Source: Candidatus Vesicomyidisocius sp. Pext_18_S21 (GTDB lineage: Bacteria > Pseudomonadota > Gammaproteobacteria > PS1 > Pseudothioglobaceae). From it: a DNA stretch of 64,000 nt. The stretch is from assembly GCA_021730165.1 (NCBI GenBank), contig CP072535.1, forward strand, positions 186,001 through 250,000, in the 5' to 3' direction. How positions within the stretch are numbered: the stretch's first letter is position 1; each line of letters opens with the position of its first letter. The translations under genes were made by a program, and so were the position numbers. This document shows, piece by piece, positions 1 through 9,861 of the stretch. The notes under the pieces are model-generated. The model did not search any database, was not told the DNA's origin, and saw only the letters and a list, made by a program, of their open reading frames with translations.

Positions 1-140
1 CGTTGATGAAACTTCTAAAAGAGCATTTTGAGTTTCGTATGCAACATAAAAGTTCACAATTGGATAATTTTTCGAAGTTGGGAAAGACAAAGAAGTCAAT
101 TGCACAAATTAAAACTATTATTAGGCAAAAACAAGAATGA
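1..140 (+). CDS. rpmC: 50S ribosomal protein L29 (3' part)
   Basis: Only the C-terminal 45 residues lie in the window; codons are read from base 3 and the gene begins upstream. The product is an L29 protein of the large subunit near the exit tunnel, recognised by the two-helix pattern ending in [14 protein letters not shown]. The stop overlaps the next start as ATGA, so rpsQ is translationally coupled. Position between rplP (upstream, not seen) and rpsQ is the standard S10-operon order. Confidence 0.9.
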   Translation, partial: LMKLLKEHFEFRMQHKSSQLDNFSKLGKTKKSIAQIKTIIRQKQE

Positions 141-403
141 GTAACAAAAAAGTAGAATGCGTATTAACAGGAACTGTTGTGAGTAGCACTCGTGACAAAA
201 CTATTACTGTTTTAATTGAGCGTAAAGTAAGACATCCTATTTATAAAAAATATATTAAACGTAGTACTAAAGTGCATGCACATGACGATAAGAATGAATG
301 TATATGTGGTGATTTAGTTCGAGTAGTTGAAGCAAAGCCATTTTCAAAAACTAAGCATTGGGCATTATTGGAAGTGGTTGAGAGGTTAGTTTCTGTTGAT
401 TAA
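137..403 (+). CDS. rpsQ: 30S ribosomal protein S17
   Basis: 88 residues, the normal length for S17, an early-binding 16S rRNA protein with an OB fold. The family signature is visible as [20 protein letters not shown] and a following [13 protein letters not shown] strand. The ATG overlaps the rpmC stop by ATGA, and there is no strong independent ribosome-binding site, which fits coupling. It is the last gene of the S10 operon; rplN follows after 28 bases. Confidence 0.97.
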   Translation: MSNKKVECVLTGTVVSSTRDKTITVLIERKVRHPIYKKYIKRSTKVHAHDDKNECICGDLVRVVEAKPFSKTKHWALLEVVERLVSVD

Positions 404-431
404 TATTAAATTTATTTAAAGAGAGTAAGTC

Positions 432-800
432 ATGATTCAAGTGCAAACAAGACTTAAGGTCGCAGATAATAGTGGTGGCGTTAAAGCAATGTGTATTAAG
501 GTATTAGGTGGTTCTAAGCGTCGTTATGCTAATATTGGCGATGTCATTAAAGTTAGTATTAAAGAGGTTGTCCCGCGTGGTAAAGTTAAAAAAGGTGATG
601 TGTATGATGCGGTTGTTGTACGTACCGCTCATGGCGTTCGCCGTAGTGATGGGTCTCGTATTCGTTTTGATAGCAATGCAATTGTACTTTTAAATACAAA
701 ACTTGAACCAATTGGTACTCGTATTTTTGGTCCAGTGACCCGTGAATTGCGTAGTGCACAATTTATGAAAATTGTTTCACTTGCACCAGAGGTTTTATAA
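432..800 (+). CDS. rplN: 50S ribosomal protein L14
   Basis: 122 residues, full length. L14 lies at the subunit interface. The N-terminus [20 protein letters not shown] and the conserved [20 protein letters not shown] segment identify it. A good ribosome-binding site (AAAGAGAG) precedes the ATG. It is the first gene of the spc operon and its stop overlaps the rplX start as TAATG. Confidence 0.98.
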   Translation: MIQVQTRLKVADNSGGVKAMCIKVLGGSKRRYANIGDVIKVSIKEVVPRGKVKKGDVYDAVVVRTAHGVRRSDGSRIRFDSNAIVLLNTKLEPIGTRIFGPVTRELRSAQFMKIVSLAPEVL

Positions 801-1111
801 TGCAAAAGATTAAATTAAATGATGAAATTATTATTATTGCTGGCAAAGATAAAGGTTCTATAGGTATAGTTACTAAGATGGTAGATTCTAAGGTTCTAGT
901 TGAAGGGTTAAACCTTGCTAAGAAACATGTGAAGCCTAATCCAAATAAGGGTGTTACAGGTGGTATTACAGAGATAGAAATGCCTTTGGCGATTTCTAAT
1001 GTTGCTATTTATAACTCAAGAACTAAGAAAGCTGATAGAGTTGGAATTCGTATTAGTAAAAACAGCATTAAAGAAAGATTTTTTAAATCAAATGATAAAT
1101 CAATAGTTTGA
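800..1111 (+). CDS. rplX: 50S ribosomal protein L24
   Basis: 103 residues, typical length. L24 is an assembly-initiating 23S rRNA protein with a KOW motif, here IIIIAGKDKGSIGIV near residues 11-25, followed by VEGLNLAKKHVKPN. The start codon overlaps the rplN stop by one base. In the spc operon between rplN and rplE, as in most bacteria. Confidence 0.97.
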   Translation: MQKIKLNDEIIIIAGKDKGSIGIVTKMVDSKVLVEGLNLAKKHVKPNPNKGVTGGITEIEMPLAISNVAIYNSRTKKADRVGIRISKNSIKERFFKSNDKSIV

Positions 1112-1129
1112 TAAGGTATAAGGAAATAT

Positions 1130-1669
1130 ATGTCTAGATTACAAGAGCAATACAAGAATAAAATTTCACTAATTTTACAAAAAGAGTTAGGTATGTCTAA
1201 TCCTATGCAAACACCTAAGATTGAAAAGATTACAATTAATATGGGGCTAGGTAACGCGTTAGGTGATAAAAAAATATTGCAAAATGGTTTAGAAGAAATG
1301 AGTCTTATTTCTGGTCAGAAACCACTAACTTGTAATGCACGTAAATCAGTAGCAAGTTTTAAATTAAGAGAGGGAAATCCAATTGGTTGTAAAGTTACTT
1401 TACGTAAGAAAAAGATGTATGAATTTCTTGATCGTTTAGTTAATATTGCCATTCCTCGTATTCGAGATTTTCGTGGTTTAAAAACTACTGCATTTGATGG
1501 TCGTGGTAATTACAATATGGGCATCACTGAACAAATTACGTTTCCTGAAATTGATTTTGAAAAAGTAACAAAAATACGTGGGATGGATATTGCTATTACC
1601 ACTACTGCAAAAAGTGATGAAGATGCTAAAAAACTATTAGCAATGTTTAAATTTCCATTTAAAGGGTAA
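1130..1669 (+). CDS. rplE: 50S ribosomal protein L5
   Basis: 179 residues, normal length. L5 binds 5S rRNA and contacts the P-site tRNA. Seen are the [13 protein letters not shown] motif near residues 36-48, SGQKPL around 61-66 and the C-terminal [20 protein letters not shown] segment. In enterobacteria S8 represses this operon by binding mRNA near this gene; that is family knowledge and the site was not examined here. Confidence 0.98.
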   Translation: MSRLQEQYKNKISLILQKELGMSNPMQTPKIEKITINMGLGNALGDKKILQNGLEEMSLISGQKPLTCNARKSVASFKLREGNPIGCKVTLRKKKMYEFLDRLVNIAIPRIRDFRGLKTTAFDGRGNYNMGITEQITFPEIDFEKVTKIRGMDIAITTTAKSDEDAKKLLAMFKFPFKG

Positions 1670-1674
1670 TAAAA

Positions 1675-1980
1675 ATGGCTAAAAAGTCTATGATGAATAG
1701 AGATATTAAGCGCACAAAGATAGTGAAAAAATATAAATCAAAACGTCTTGAGCTTAAGAAAATTATTAAGAGTATTAATGTATCTGATGAAGAGCGTTTC
1801 CAAGCAACTATTAAGTTGCAAGCTCTTCCACGTAATGCTTCGCCAATACGTCAACGTAGTCGTTGTAGTTTGACTGGTCGTCCGCATGGTTTTTATCGTA
1901 AGTTTGGTCTTGCTAGAAATAAACTTAGAGAATGCACTATGAATGGTGAAGTTCCAGGTTTATCTAAAGCGAGCTGGTAA
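1675..1980 (+). CDS. rpsN: 30S ribosomal protein S14 (zinc-free type)
   Basis: 101 residues, the long zinc-independent form usual in proteobacteria; no CxxC pairs are present. The C-terminal half carries [20 protein letters not shown], diagnostic of S14, which sits in the 30S head. It starts 5 bases after the rplE stop. Confidence 0.97.
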   Translation: MAKKSMMNRDIKRTKIVKKYKSKRLELKKIIKSINVSDEERFQATIKLQALPRNASPIRQRSRCSLTGRPHGFYRKFGLARNKLRECTMNGEVPGLSKASW

Positions 1981-1991
1981 GGAGAAATAAT

Positions 1992-2387
1992 ATGAGTATG
2001 TCTGATCCTATTGCTGACATGTTAACACGTATTCGTAACGCACAATTAGTTAAGAAAAAAGAAGTTAATGTTCCAGCATCAAATTTAAAATCTGCTATTG
2101 CAGGTGTGATGCAACAAGAGGGTTATATTGAATCTTTTAGTGTTAATGGTGTTGTTGCTAGTAAAATACTGAAAATCAAGTTAAAATATTATGATAATAA
2201 GCCAGTTATTGAAAAATTGCAGCGTGTATCAAAACCAAGCCTAAGAGTTTATGTATGTAATTCAAAGATGCCAAGTGTAATGAATGGATTAGGTATTGTT
2301 ATTATTTCTACACCTAAAGGTGTGATGACTGGACAAGTTGCACTTGATCAAAATGTTGGTGGCGAAGTGTTGTGTAGCATTTACTAA
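1992..2387 (+). CDS. rpsH: 30S ribosomal protein S8
   Basis: 131 residues. S8 binds the central domain of 16S rRNA and, in E. coli, regulates the spc operon. The N-terminus [21 protein letters not shown] is the family signature and the C-terminal STPKGVMT...GGEVLCSIY block is intact. Start ATG follows GGAGAAATAAT, a clear ribosome-binding site. Confidence 0.98.
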   Translation: MSMSDPIADMLTRIRNAQLVKKKEVNVPASNLKSAIAGVMQQEGYIESFSVNGVVASKILKIKLKYYDNKPVIEKLQRVSKPSLRVYVCNSKMPSVMNGLGIVIISTPKGVMTGQVALDQNVGGEVLCSIY

Positions 2388-2402
2388 TATTGGAGAATTA
2401 GA

Positions 2403-2948
2403 ATGTCTAGAGTTGCAAAATCATCAATTACTATACCAACTAGTGTTGAAGTTGTTATTACTGGAAATTTAATGTCTGTTAAAGGTAGATTAGGTCAGTT
2501 AAACATGATTATTCATCCTTGTGTGGCAATTGTAAATACTAATAGTAAACTTAGTTTTAATATTATTACCATTAAAAAGAAAGAACAAAAGAAAGCTTGG
2601 GCTCAGGCTGGTACAGCAAGGGCTAATACTGCGAATCTTATTCAAGGTGTAACAGAGGGTTGGAAAAAAAAGTTAACCTTAATTGGTGTTGGTTATCGTG
2701 CTAAAGTAATAGGTAAAATATTGGATCTTACATTGGGTTTTTCACATCCAATTAATTACAAATTTCCAGAAGGTATTATAGTTGAAACTCCTTCCCAAAC
2801 CGAAATTATTATTAAAGGTATGGACAAGCAGAAAGTAGGTCAAGTGGCTTCAGAAATTAGATCCTATCGTCCACCAGAGCCTTATAAAGGTAAGGGTGTT
2901 CGTTATATTGATGAACAAGTTATTCACAAAGAAATTAAGAAGAAATAA
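2403..2948 (+). CDS. rplF: 50S ribosomal protein L6
   Basis: 181 residues, slightly longer than the usual 176-178. L6 lies near the sarcin-ricin region and the factor-binding site. The [10 protein letters not shown] motif in the second repeat and the C-terminal [13 protein letters not shown] segment are clear. Ribosome-binding site GGAGAAT precedes the ATG. Confidence 0.98.
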   Translation: MSRVAKSSITIPTSVEVVITGNLMSVKGRLGQLNMIIHPCVAIVNTNSKLSFNIITIKKKEQKKAWAQAGTARANTANLIQGVTEGWKKKLTLIGVGYRAKVIGKILDLTLGFSHPINYKFPEGIIVETPSQTEIIIKGMDKQKVGQVASEIRSYRPPEPYKGKGVRYIDEQVIHKEIKKK

Positions 2949-2965
2949 TTGACCAAGGTATTAAT

Positions 2966-3313
2966 ATGAAACTTTTTAAAAAACAAGCTCGTTTAAGAAG
3001 AGCAACTAAATTTAGAGCTAAGCATGCGAAAAAAGATATTGAGCGTTTGTGTATTCATAAAACTGCACAGCATATCTATGCTCAGATTATTAGTTCTTGT
3101 GGTACTAAAATTTTGGCTTCTGCCTCAACATTAAAAGCTAAGCTTAAAAATGGTGGAAATATAGATGCGGCAGCTAAGGTTGGTGAGGCGATTGCTAAAG
3201 CTGCTACTAGTGCAAAAGTAAAAAAAGTAGCTTTCGATCGGTCCGGATTTAAATATCATGGTCGCGTTAAAGCATTAGCCGATGCAGCAAGAGAAGGTGG
3301 CTTGGACTTCTAA
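2966..3313 (+). CDS. rplR: 50S ribosomal protein L18
   Basis: 115 residues, normal. L18 delivers 5S rRNA with L5. Recognised by the basic N-terminus, the SASTL segment, and the C-terminal [20 protein letters not shown] signature. Lies between rplF and rpsE in standard order. Confidence 0.97.
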   Translation: MKLFKKQARLRRATKFRAKHAKKDIERLCIHKTAQHIYAQIISSCGTKILASASTLKAKLKNGGNIDAAAKVGEAIAKAATSAKVKKVAFDRSGFKYHGRVKALADAAREGGLDF

Positions 3314-3355
3314 GTTATTAATAAAATTAATTAAAAAAATAAAAAGGCGTAAATA

Positions 3356-3871
3356 ATGGCTGGATATAAGGAAAATAATATTATTGATAATAATTATATT
3401 GAAAAGTTAGTTAATATTCGTCGTGTTGTAAAAGTAGTTAAAGGCGGTCGTATATTTGGTTTTTCAGCGTTAGTTGTTGTCGGTGACGGTAATGGTAAAG
3501 TTGGTTACGGAACAGGAAAAGCTCGTGAAGTCCCTGTTGCTATTCAAAAAGCAATGGATAAAGCTCGTAAGGCAATGAAGAGTGTACCACTAGTAAATGG
3601 TACACTTTATTATTCAATTATCTCAAATGTTGGTGCAGCTAAAGTTTATATGCAACCAGCTTCAGAAGGTACAGGTGTAATTGCTGGTGGCCCAATGCGT
3701 AGTGTATTGGAAGCGGTTGGCGTACATAATATCTTGGCGAAATGTAATGGTACTCGTAATCCAATTAGTGTGGTACGTGCAACTATTGAAGGTTTGACTT
3801 CTATGTTATCTCCACAATTGGTTGCTATTAAGCGTGGTATGACTGTTGATCAAATTACTGGAGAGAAATAA
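3356..3871 (+). CDS. rpsE: 30S ribosomal protein S5
   Basis: 171 residues. S5 acts in decoding fidelity and mRNA unwinding at the entry tunnel. The double-stranded RNA-binding domain shows [20 protein letters not shown] and [14 protein letters not shown]; the C-terminal domain shows [19 protein letters not shown]. The stop overlaps the rpmD start as TAATG. Confidence 0.98.
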   Translation: MAGYKENNIIDNNYIEKLVNIRRVVKVVKGGRIFGFSALVVVGDGNGKVGYGTGKAREVPVAIQKAMDKARKAMKSVPLVNGTLYYSIISNVGAAKVYMQPASEGTGVIAGGPMRSVLEAVGVHNILAKCNGTRNPISVVRATIEGLTSMLSPQLVAIKRGMTVDQITGEK

Positions 3872-4113
3872 TGGCCGAAGAAAATAGAACAGTTAAAAAA
3901 GTAACAACTATCCAAAAGACGCAAGTATCTAGTAAGCACAACACAATTAGCGTTACCTTGGTTAAAAGTTTTCATGGTCGCTTACCATCTCATCGTGAAA
4001 CCATTATAGGGCTTGGTTTAAAGCGCATTAACCATACAAAAAAGTTTAAAGATACTTCTGAAATTAGAGGTATGATTAATAAAGTATCTTACTTACTAAA
4101 AGTAGAGGATTAG
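3871..4113 (+). CDS. rpmD: 50S ribosomal protein L30 with N-terminal extension
   Basis: 80 residues, while proteobacterial L30 is commonly about 59. The core fold runs from about residue 25 ([20 protein letters not shown]) to the end. The first 24 residues are a polar, lysine/threonine-rich extension with no recognised motif. The ATG overlaps the rpsE stop, which supports this start; no internal ATG lies close to the core start. L30 is a small, non-essential large-subunit protein in some bacteria. Confidence 0.9.
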   Translation: MAEENRTVKKVTTIQKTQVSSKHNTISVTLVKSFHGRLPSHRETIIGLGLKRINHTKKFKDTSEIRGMINKVSYLLKVED

Positions 4114-4117
4114 GATA

Positions 4118-4561
4118 ATGAATTTAATGCAATTAAATACATTATCACCTGCACAAGGTGAAAAGAAATCAAGAAAACGTGTGGGTAGAGGTATTGGAAG
4201 TGGTATTGGTAAAACTTGTGGTAGGGGTCATAAGGGTCAAAAATCACGTTCTGGCGGTTTCAATAAGATTGGTTTTGAGGGTGGTCAAATGCCTTTGCAA
4301 CGTCGCCTCCCTAAGGTTGGATTTTCATCAAGAATATCTATTATCACCTCTCAAGTAACATTATCTGAAATTAATAGATTAACTGAGACTGATATTACTA
4401 TTAACGTTTTCAAAGCGCATAATTTAATTAATAAAAATATTAAGCGTGTAAAAGTTATACTTTCTGGTGAAATAACTAGAGCAGTTACATTAACTGGTAT
4501 TAAAGTAACTAAAGGTGCAAAGTTGGCTATTGAAGCTGTTAAAGGTTTAGTAAACGAGTAA
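4118..4561 (+). CDS. rplO: 50S ribosomal protein L15
   Basis: 147 residues from this ATG. L15 organises 23S rRNA late in 50S assembly. The glycine/arginine-rich N-terminus [19 protein letters not shown] and the [15 protein letters not shown] segment are diagnostic. E. coli L15 begins at the residue matching the internal ATG at 4127 (MQLNTLSP), so the true start may be 4127; however, the GAGGAT ribosome-binding site is better spaced for 4118. Codes directly into secY with 3-base separation. Confidence 0.96.
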   Translation: MNLMQLNTLSPAQGEKKSRKRVGRGIGSGIGKTCGRGHKGQKSRSGGFNKIGFEGGQMPLQRRLPKVGFSSRISIITSQVTLSEINRLTETDITINVFKAHNLINKNIKRVKVILSGEITRAVTLTGIKVTKGAKLAIEAVKGLVNE

Positions 4562-4564
4562 GTG

Positions 4565-5863
4565 ATGAATCAATCTTTAGGCCTTTCTCAAGATTTATCA
4601 AAGCGCATACTTTTTTTATTGGGCTCATTAATTGTTTTTAGGTTAGGTACACATATTACTATTCCATTTATTTCAAGTGTAGCATTAGCTAGTCTCGTAC
4701 AAAATCAGCAAGGCACTATTTTAGATATGTTCAATATGTTTTCAGGTGGTGCACTAGAAAGATTGTCTATTTTTACTTTAGGTATTATGCCTTATATCTC
4801 GGCATCGATTATTATTCAGTTGATGACCTCTGTTGTGCCAAAATTAGAGCAATTAAAGAAAGAAGGCGAAACAGGTAAACGTAGAATTACACAATATACA
4901 CGCATAGGCACAGTGATATTAGCGGTATTTCAATCTTATGGTATTTCTATTGCCTTACAATCACAAAGTTCTGGTGGTGTTGCTTTAGTGACTCAAGGCG
5001 GTTTTACTTTTAGTATGGTTACTGTAGTAACATTAACTACAGGAACTTTATTTCTAATGTGGCTAGGTGAACAAATTACAGAAAAAGGCATTGGTAATGG
5101 TATTTCAATGATTATTTTTGCTGGTATTGTTTCAGGCTTGCCTTCGGCATTTGGTTCAACTTTATCGTTAGTGTCTACAGGCGAGTTTAGTATTATTTTA
5201 GTAGTAATTTTATTAATCATGACATCACTAGTGATAGCTTTTGTGGTCTTTATGGAGCGAGGTCAACGTCGTATTACAGTTAATTATGCTAAACGTCAAC
5301 GAGGTCGTAAAATGATTGGTGCTCAAAGTTCATATTTACCATTAAAAATTAATATGGCAGGTGTTATTCCACCGATTTTCGCTTCATCAATTATTTTATT
5401 TCCAGCAACATTAGGAGGCTGGTTTTCGAGAAGTGAAGGTATGGGTTGGTTGGCAGATATAACTGCAAGTATTTCTCCAGGGCAACCTTTGTATGTTCTA
5501 TTTTATGGATTGGCTATTGTGTTTTTTACTTTTTTTTATACAGCGTTAACATTTGATTCAAAAGATACAGCTGATAATTTACGTAAGTCAGGTGGTTTTA
5601 TTCCAGGTATTCGACCAGGTAAACATTCAGCAGATTATATTGATTCAGTTATGTCTAGGCTAACAGCATCTGGTGCGGTTTATATTACGGCTGTTTGTTT
5701 GTTACCAGAGTTTTTAATTTTATACTGGAATGTGCCATTTTACTTTGGTGGTACTAGTTTATTAATCATCGTTGTTGTGGTGATGGACTTTATTGCACAA
5801 GCTCAATCTCATTTGATGTCTAATCAGTATGGATCATTAATGAAGAAGGCTGGTTTAAATTAA
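4565..5863 (+). CDS. secY: Preprotein translocase channel subunit SecY
   Basis: 432 residues, ten predicted membrane helices, full length. SecY forms the protein-conducting channel of the inner membrane together with SecE and SecG. Diagnostic segments include the plug region after helix 1, [15 protein letters not shown], and the cytosolic loops GERGQRRI-like [18 protein letters not shown] and [17 protein letters not shown] at 4562 directly precedes this ATG; the ATG is preferred. It sits in its normal place at the end of the spc operon. Confidence 0.97.
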   Translation: MNQSLGLSQDLSKRILFLLGSLIVFRLGTHITIPFISSVALASLVQNQQGTILDMFNMFSGGALERLSIFTLGIMPYISASIIIQLMTSVVPKLEQLKKEGETGKRRITQYTRIGTVILAVFQSYGISIALQSQSSGGVALVTQGGFTFSMVTVVTLTTGTLFLMWLGEQITEKGIGNGISMIIFAGIVSGLPSAFGSTLSLVSTGEFSIILVVILLIMTSLVIAFVVFMERGQRRITVNYAKRQRGRKMIGAQSSYLPLKINMAGVIPPIFASSIILFPATLGGWFSRSEGMGWLADITASISPGQPLYVLFYGLAIVFFTFFYTALTFDSKDTADNLRKSGGFIPGIRPGKHSADYIDSVMSRLTASGAVYITAVCLLPEFLILYWNVPFYFGGTSLLIIVVVVMDFIAQAQSHLMSNQYGSLMKKAGLN

Positions 5864-5877
5864 AAAAGGTAATCGTT

Positions 5878-5991
5878 ATGAAAGTAAGAGCATCAGTTAA
5901 GAGAATTTGCAACAATTGTAAAATTATTAAGCGTCATGGAGTTATTCGTGTTATTTGTAAAGAACCTCGTCATAAGCAAAGACAAGGTTAA
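5878..5991 (+). CDS. rpmJ: 50S ribosomal protein L36
   Basis: A 37-residue protein. The reading frame [20 protein letters not shown] continues to a TAA. It has the zinc-binding pattern of L36 (Cys11, Cys14, Cys27, His32), so this is the zinc-type paralogue. It follows secY by 14 bases, the classical position. AAAAAGG provides a ribosome-binding site. Confidence 0.97.
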   Translation: MKVRASVKRICNNCKIIKRHGVIRVICKEPRHKQRQG

Positions 5992-6155
5992 TTAGAATTG
6001 ATATTAAAAAACTATAAGAGTAGAATGATGGGTTTTTTAAATTTAGTATTGTACATTACTATAATAAAAGTTACATAGATAGATGGTAGATAAAAATCTA
6101 AAGATATAAGGAAAATAAGTTTATGAGACAGACATGCGTTAGAGGTATAAGATAG
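5992..6155 (+). promoter_or_regulatory. spc/alpha intergenic leader
   Basis: 164 bases without a gene, the only long gap within the ribosomal block. In E. coli the alpha operon has its own leader here, in which S4 binds a pseudoknot and represses translation of rpsM. The sequence contains a perfect TATAAT at 6060-6065, but no convincing -35 box at the right distance. Regulation by S4 is family knowledge; the pseudoknot was not folded. Confidence 0.3.
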
Positions 6156-6509
6156 ATGGCTAGAATAGCAGGAATAAATATTCCAACACATAAACATATT
6201 GTGATTGGCTTACAGTCAATTTTTGGTATAGGTGATACAAGAGCAAGAGAAATTTGTATTACTCTAAAATTAAATCCAGTCACTAAAGTTGCTAACATTA
6301 CTGAAGATCAACTGGAATTAATTCGTATAGAAATCTCTAAGTATGAAGTTGAAGGCGATCTTCGTCGTCAAATTGCTATGGATATCAAACGTCTTAAAGA
6401 TTTAGGCTGTTATCGTGGTGTCCGTCATAGAAAATCTTTACCACTACGTGGTCAAAGGACAAAAACAAACGCAAGAACTCGTAAAGGTCCTCGTCGTTTA
6501 ATTAAATAA
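6156..6509 (+). CDS. rpsM: 30S ribosomal protein S13
   Basis: 117 residues. S13 sits in the 30S head and contacts the P-site tRNA. The N-terminus [19 protein letters not shown] and the C-terminal [20 protein letters not shown] block are diagnostic. First gene of the alpha operon. Confidence 0.98.
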   Translation: MARIAGINIPTHKHIVIGLQSIFGIGDTRAREICITLKLNPVTKVANITEDQLELIRIEISKYEVEGDLRRQIAMDIKRLKDLGCYRGVRHRKSLPLRGQRTKTNARTRKGPRRLIK

Positions 6510-6527
6510 TTATAGGTAAATATTATT

Positions 6528-6914
6528 ATGATATCTAAATCATCTTCAAAAAAGAAATCTAAAAAAGTAATTACTGATGGTATTGCTCATATTCATGCGA
6601 CTTTTAATAATACCATTGTGATGATTACAGATCGTCATGGTAATACGGTTTGTTGGGCAACATCAGGTGGTTCTGGTTTTAGAGGTTCAAGAAAGTCTAC
6701 ACCATTTGCTGCACAAGTGGCTGCAGGTAGTTGTGGTGAAAAAGCATTGGCTTTTGGCATGAAAAACTTAGAAGTTCATGTTAAGGGCCCAGGCCCTGGT
6801 AGAGATTCAGCAATTCGTGGTCTTAATGCACAGGGTTTAAAAATTCAATCAATCACAGATGTGACACCAATCCCTCATAATGGTTGTCGTCCTTCTAAGA
6901 AACGTAGAGTATAA
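6528..6914 (+). CDS. rpsK: 30S ribosomal protein S11
   Basis: 128 residues, normal. S11 lies on the 30S platform near the Shine-Dalgarno helix. Signature stretches are [18 protein letters not shown] and [13 protein letters not shown] followed by [20 protein letters not shown] at the C-terminus. Confidence 0.98.
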   Translation: MISKSSSKKKSKKVITDGIAHIHATFNNTIVMITDRHGNTVCWATSGGSGFRGSRKSTPFAAQVAAGSCGEKALAFGMKNLEVHVKGPGPGRDSAIRGLNAQGLKIQSITDVTPIPHNGCRPSKKRRV

Positions 6915-6923
6915 GGATAAATT

Positions 6924-7550
6924 ATGGCTAGATATACCGGACCTACTTGTAAATTAGCACGTCGAGAAGGCGCTGACTTATTTCTTAAAAGTGGTATTAG
7001 ATCGTTGGATTCTAAGTGTAAGATTACTCAACTTCCTGGTATGCACGGTGCTAGTGCCCGTCGTCAAAAAGGTACAGAGTATGGGTTACAATTACGTGAA
7101 AAACAAAAAATAAGACGTATTTATGGCATTTTAGAAAAGCAATTTCATCTATATTATAAAAAAGCATCACAGAAGAAAGGTTCTACAGGTGAAAATTTAT
7201 TATCACTGCTTGAGTGTCGTTTGGACAATGTCGTTTATCGTATGGGGTTTGCCTCCACACGTGCCGAGGCAAGACAACTAGTTTCGCATAAGTCTATTAT
7301 GGTTAATGGGTTGGTTGTTAATATTCCTTCTTACCAAGTGAGTGTTAATGATAAAATTTCAATTAGAGAGAAAGCAAAAAAGCAAAGTCGTATTCAATTA
7401 GCACTTGAGTTGGCTAGACAATCAACTCAACCACAATGGCTTGATGTTGATAACAAGACGCTTAAAGGAGTGTTTAAAAATGTTCCTTCTCGTGATGAAT
7501 TACCATCAGACATTCAAGAACATTTAATTGTTGAACTGTATTCTAAATAA
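6924..7550 (+). CDS. rpsD: 30S ribosomal protein S4
   Basis: 208 residues, full length. S4 initiates 30S assembly and in E. coli represses the alpha operon. The N-terminus [19 protein letters not shown], the [19 protein letters not shown] segment and the S4 RNA-binding domain ([17 protein letters not shown]) are all present. No N-terminal zinc cysteines, as usual for proteobacteria. Confidence 0.98.
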   Translation: MARYTGPTCKLARREGADLFLKSGIRSLDSKCKITQLPGMHGASARRQKGTEYGLQLREKQKIRRIYGILEKQFHLYYKKASQKKGSTGENLLSLLECRLDNVVYRMGFASTRAEARQLVSHKSIMVNGLVVNIPSYQVSVNDKISIREKAKKQSRIQLALELARQSTQPQWLDVDNKTLKGVFKNVPSRDELPSDIQEHLIVELYSK

Positions 7551-7560
7551 GGAATGAATT

Positions 7561-8541
7561 ATGCAAGGTAGTGCAAGAGATTTTTTAAAGCCAAAGCTAG
7601 TTGAGTCTTCTCAAACTGGTGTTAATGAATTCAAAGTAATTCTTGAGCCTCTTGAACGGGGTTTTGGTCATACTTTAGGTAACGCTATAAGAAGAACGTT
7701 GTTGTCTTCTATGACGGGTTTTGCTGTGACTGAAGTTGCAATTGATGGGGTTATGCATGAATTTTCTACAATTGATGGCGTTCAAGAAGATGTATTAGAT
7801 ATTTTACTTAATCTTAAAGAGGTGTCAGTTGTATTAAATACAGTTGAAACCGCGCAAGTTGTTATTGACAAGAAAGGCCCATGTGAAATTACAGTAGCTG
7901 ATATTGAGAGTAATGGTATTGATATTACGACATTCAATCCTGATAAGGTTATTGCAACAATTAATGATGAAGGTCATATGCGTATGACACTTAAAATTAC
8001 TACTGGTATTGGTTATGATGCTGCTGCGTCACGCACTGATGAAGCATCAAGTATTGGTGGTATGCAGTTGGATGCAAGTTTTTCCCCTATTAAACGCGTT
8101 AGTTTTACGGTAGATGCAGCACGTGTTAAGCAGAAAGTTAATCTTGATAAATTGAATATTATGATTGAGACTAATGGCTCAGTTAATGCGGAAGTTGCTA
8201 TTAAACGCGTAGCAACAATCTTACAAGAACAATTGTCTTCATTTGTTGAGTTAGAGTTGGTCGAGGAAGAAGTATCATTACCAACATCAGAAGATTTTGA
8301 TCCACAGTTATTAGCAGCAGTAGATGAGTTAGAATTAACTGTACGTAGTGCGAACTGTTTAAAGGCAGAACAGATTTATTATATTGGTGATTTAATCCAA
8401 AAATCTGAGCAAGATTTACTAAGAACTCCTAATTTAGGCCGTAAATCACTTAATGAAATTAAGGAAGTATTAACTGAAAAAGGGCTTTCTTTAGGTACAA
8501 ATATTGAAAATTGGCCACCAGTTGATTTAATGAGTGAATAA
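7561..8541 (+). CDS. rpoA: RNA polymerase alpha subunit
   Basis: 326 residues, the usual length. The N-terminal dimerisation domain shows [20 protein letters not shown] (about 29-48), which nucleates polymerase assembly. The C-terminal domain, which contacts UP elements and activators, is intact and ends with [17 protein letters not shown]. Lies between rpsD and rplQ as usual. Confidence 0.98.
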   Translation: MQGSARDFLKPKLVESSQTGVNEFKVILEPLERGFGHTLGNAIRRTLLSSMTGFAVTEVAIDGVMHEFSTIDGVQEDVLDILLNLKEVSVVLNTVETAQVVIDKKGPCEITVADIESNGIDITTFNPDKVIATINDEGHMRMTLKITTGIGYDAAASRTDEASSIGGMQLDASFSPIKRVSFTVDAARVKQKVNLDKLNIMIETNGSVNAEVAIKRVATILQEQLSSFVELELVEEEVSLPTSEDFDPQLLAAVDELELTVRSANCLKAEQIYYIGDLIQKSEQDLLRTPNLGRKSLNEIKEVLTEKGLSLGTNIENWPPVDLMSE

Positions 8542-8551
8542 GGAATAAGAT

Positions 8552-8947
8552 ATGAGACATAGAAAATCAGGTAAACAATTAAATCGTAACGCATCTCATC
8601 GTAAGGCTATGTTTAAAAATATGGCAAATTCATTGTTTTTATATAAAACTATTCGAACAACTTTACCTAAAGCAAAAGAGCTTAGACGTATTGTTGAACC
8701 ATTAATTACTAAAGCTAAAATTGACAGTGTTGCTAATCGTCGTAATGTGTTCTCACAATTACGTGATAGTGTAATAGTTGCTAAGTTGTTTACTGAATTA
8801 GCACCATTCTATAAAGATCGTCCTGGTGGTTACATTCGTATTTTAAAAGCTGGTTTTCGCACTGGTGATAAAGCAGCAATGGCAATTGTTCAATTGATTG
8901 ACCTTGAAACTATGACAGATACAATTGCTGGAATTACTACTTCATAA
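8552..8947 (+). CDS. rplQ: 50S ribosomal protein L17
   Basis: 131 residues. L17 lies at the exit-tunnel rim. The N-terminus [20 protein letters not shown] is diagnostic; [19 protein letters not shown] follows in the C-terminal half. Normally the last gene of the alpha operon, but here rpsU follows after 10 bases. Confidence 0.98.
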   Translation: MRHRKSGKQLNRNASHRKAMFKNMANSLFLYKTIRTTLPKAKELRRIVEPLITKAKIDSVANRRNVFSQLRDSVIVAKLFTELAPFYKDRPGGYIRILKAGFRTGDKAAMAIVQLIDLETMTDTIAGITTS

Positions 8948-8957
8948 AGGAAAATAT

Positions 8958-9173
8958 ATGCCATCAATTAAAGTAAGAGAAAATGAACCTTTCGATATTG
9001 CGCTTAGACGGTTTCGTCGTATCTGTGACAGGGCTGGTGTTATTACTGATGTAAGAAAGAAGGAATTCTTTGAAAAGCCAACTTGGATTAGTAAGCGTAT
9101 GAAAGCAGCTGCTATTAAAAGAACACACAAAGAGATGTCTAAAAATCGTGTTCATCGTAAACGTATGTATTAG
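8958..9173 (+). CDS. rpsU: 30S ribosomal protein S21
   Basis: 71 residues, normal length for S21, which helps expose the anti-Shine-Dalgarno end of 16S r[23 protein letters not shown] and the basic C-terminus [10 protein letters not shown] identify it. The ATG at 8958 is chosen over an upstream in-frame TTG-type start because AAAGG lies just before it and the homologous N-terminus begins here. In most gammaproteobacteria this gene heads rpsU-dnaG-rpoD; here it is attached to the alpha operon. Confidence 0.95.
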   Translation: MPSIKVRENEPFDIALRRFRRICDRAGVITDVRKKEFFEKPTWISKRMKAAAIKRTHKEMSKNRVHRKRMY

Positions 9174-9861
9174 AAGTAGAAGTACATTTTATACGTTTAT
9201 TACTGTTAATATATAATCAGTAATAAAGACGAAAGATAAATCTAACTCTTTAATATAATATTAATAATATGGTGATGGGTATTTCTGAAGAACTTTTTAG
9301 TTATTATAATAAAGTGGCTATGATATAAAATATGGTTAAGGTGGTTGATAATGTTGTCATTAAAGTTAAATAAATAAGTTGGGTGATTATTTTGTAAGGT
9401 ATTTAATATCATAAACAAAATACTGTTGGTTCGTAATATTAAGGCTTGATTGGAGTTTTAAACGTGTTTACTAAAATTTATTGATACATGCTATGATTGT
9501 ATATGCTTAGACCTTAATTCTAAAATAGAAATAATATGTGTATCAGTAAAATTTGTACACAAATCTTTAATTTTTTAGTTTTATATATAAAAAATATTTT
9601 GTTTGTTAAAATATACACTCATAGGTAGGTATATTGGTATGATATATGTCGCTTTATTTGTTTATTGATTAAGGAAGTGATATCGGTGATAAATTTAAAA
9701 TCCTTAGAACTTGAAAAATTAGGTCAATCCATCCCTAATTTAAATATGATGTGAAGTTAAAATAAGACTTTATAATAATTTAAAATATAATTTCATTGGT
9801 TATTACGGTTGTAATATTTGTATTTTAGCGTTTTATGTTCTCGTGATTCTATCTATTAAGA
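9174..9861. other. Gene-free AT-rich space after rpsU
   Basis: About 690 bases with no supported gene. It contains a perfect 10-bp inverted repeat (listed separately) and a short GTG-started frame at 9686-9754 (22 codons, VINLKSLELEKLGQSIPNLN...) preceded by AAGGA, which may be the beginning of an eroded gene; I do not recognise it. No tRNA-like structure was seen. Confidence 0.5.
9196..9227 (+). repeat. Inverted repeat after rpsU, possible 3' end of ribosomal operon
   Basis: TTTATTACTG at 9196-9205 is perfectly complementary to CAGTAATAAA at 9218-9227, a 10-bp stem with a 12-base loop, 23 bases after the rpsU stop. No run of T follows, so it is not a textbook terminator; it could stabilise the 3' end of the long ribosomal transcript. 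Confidence 0.4.

Noticed and set aside
6037..6065. Complete sigma-70 promoter for the alpha operon
   Set aside because: TATAAT is perfect but no -35 box is at a suitable distance.
9174..9861. tRNA or small stable RNA in the space after rpsU
   Set aside because: No cloverleaf-like arms, T-loop sequence or GC-richer stretch was found; the same search by eye failed in the other spaces.
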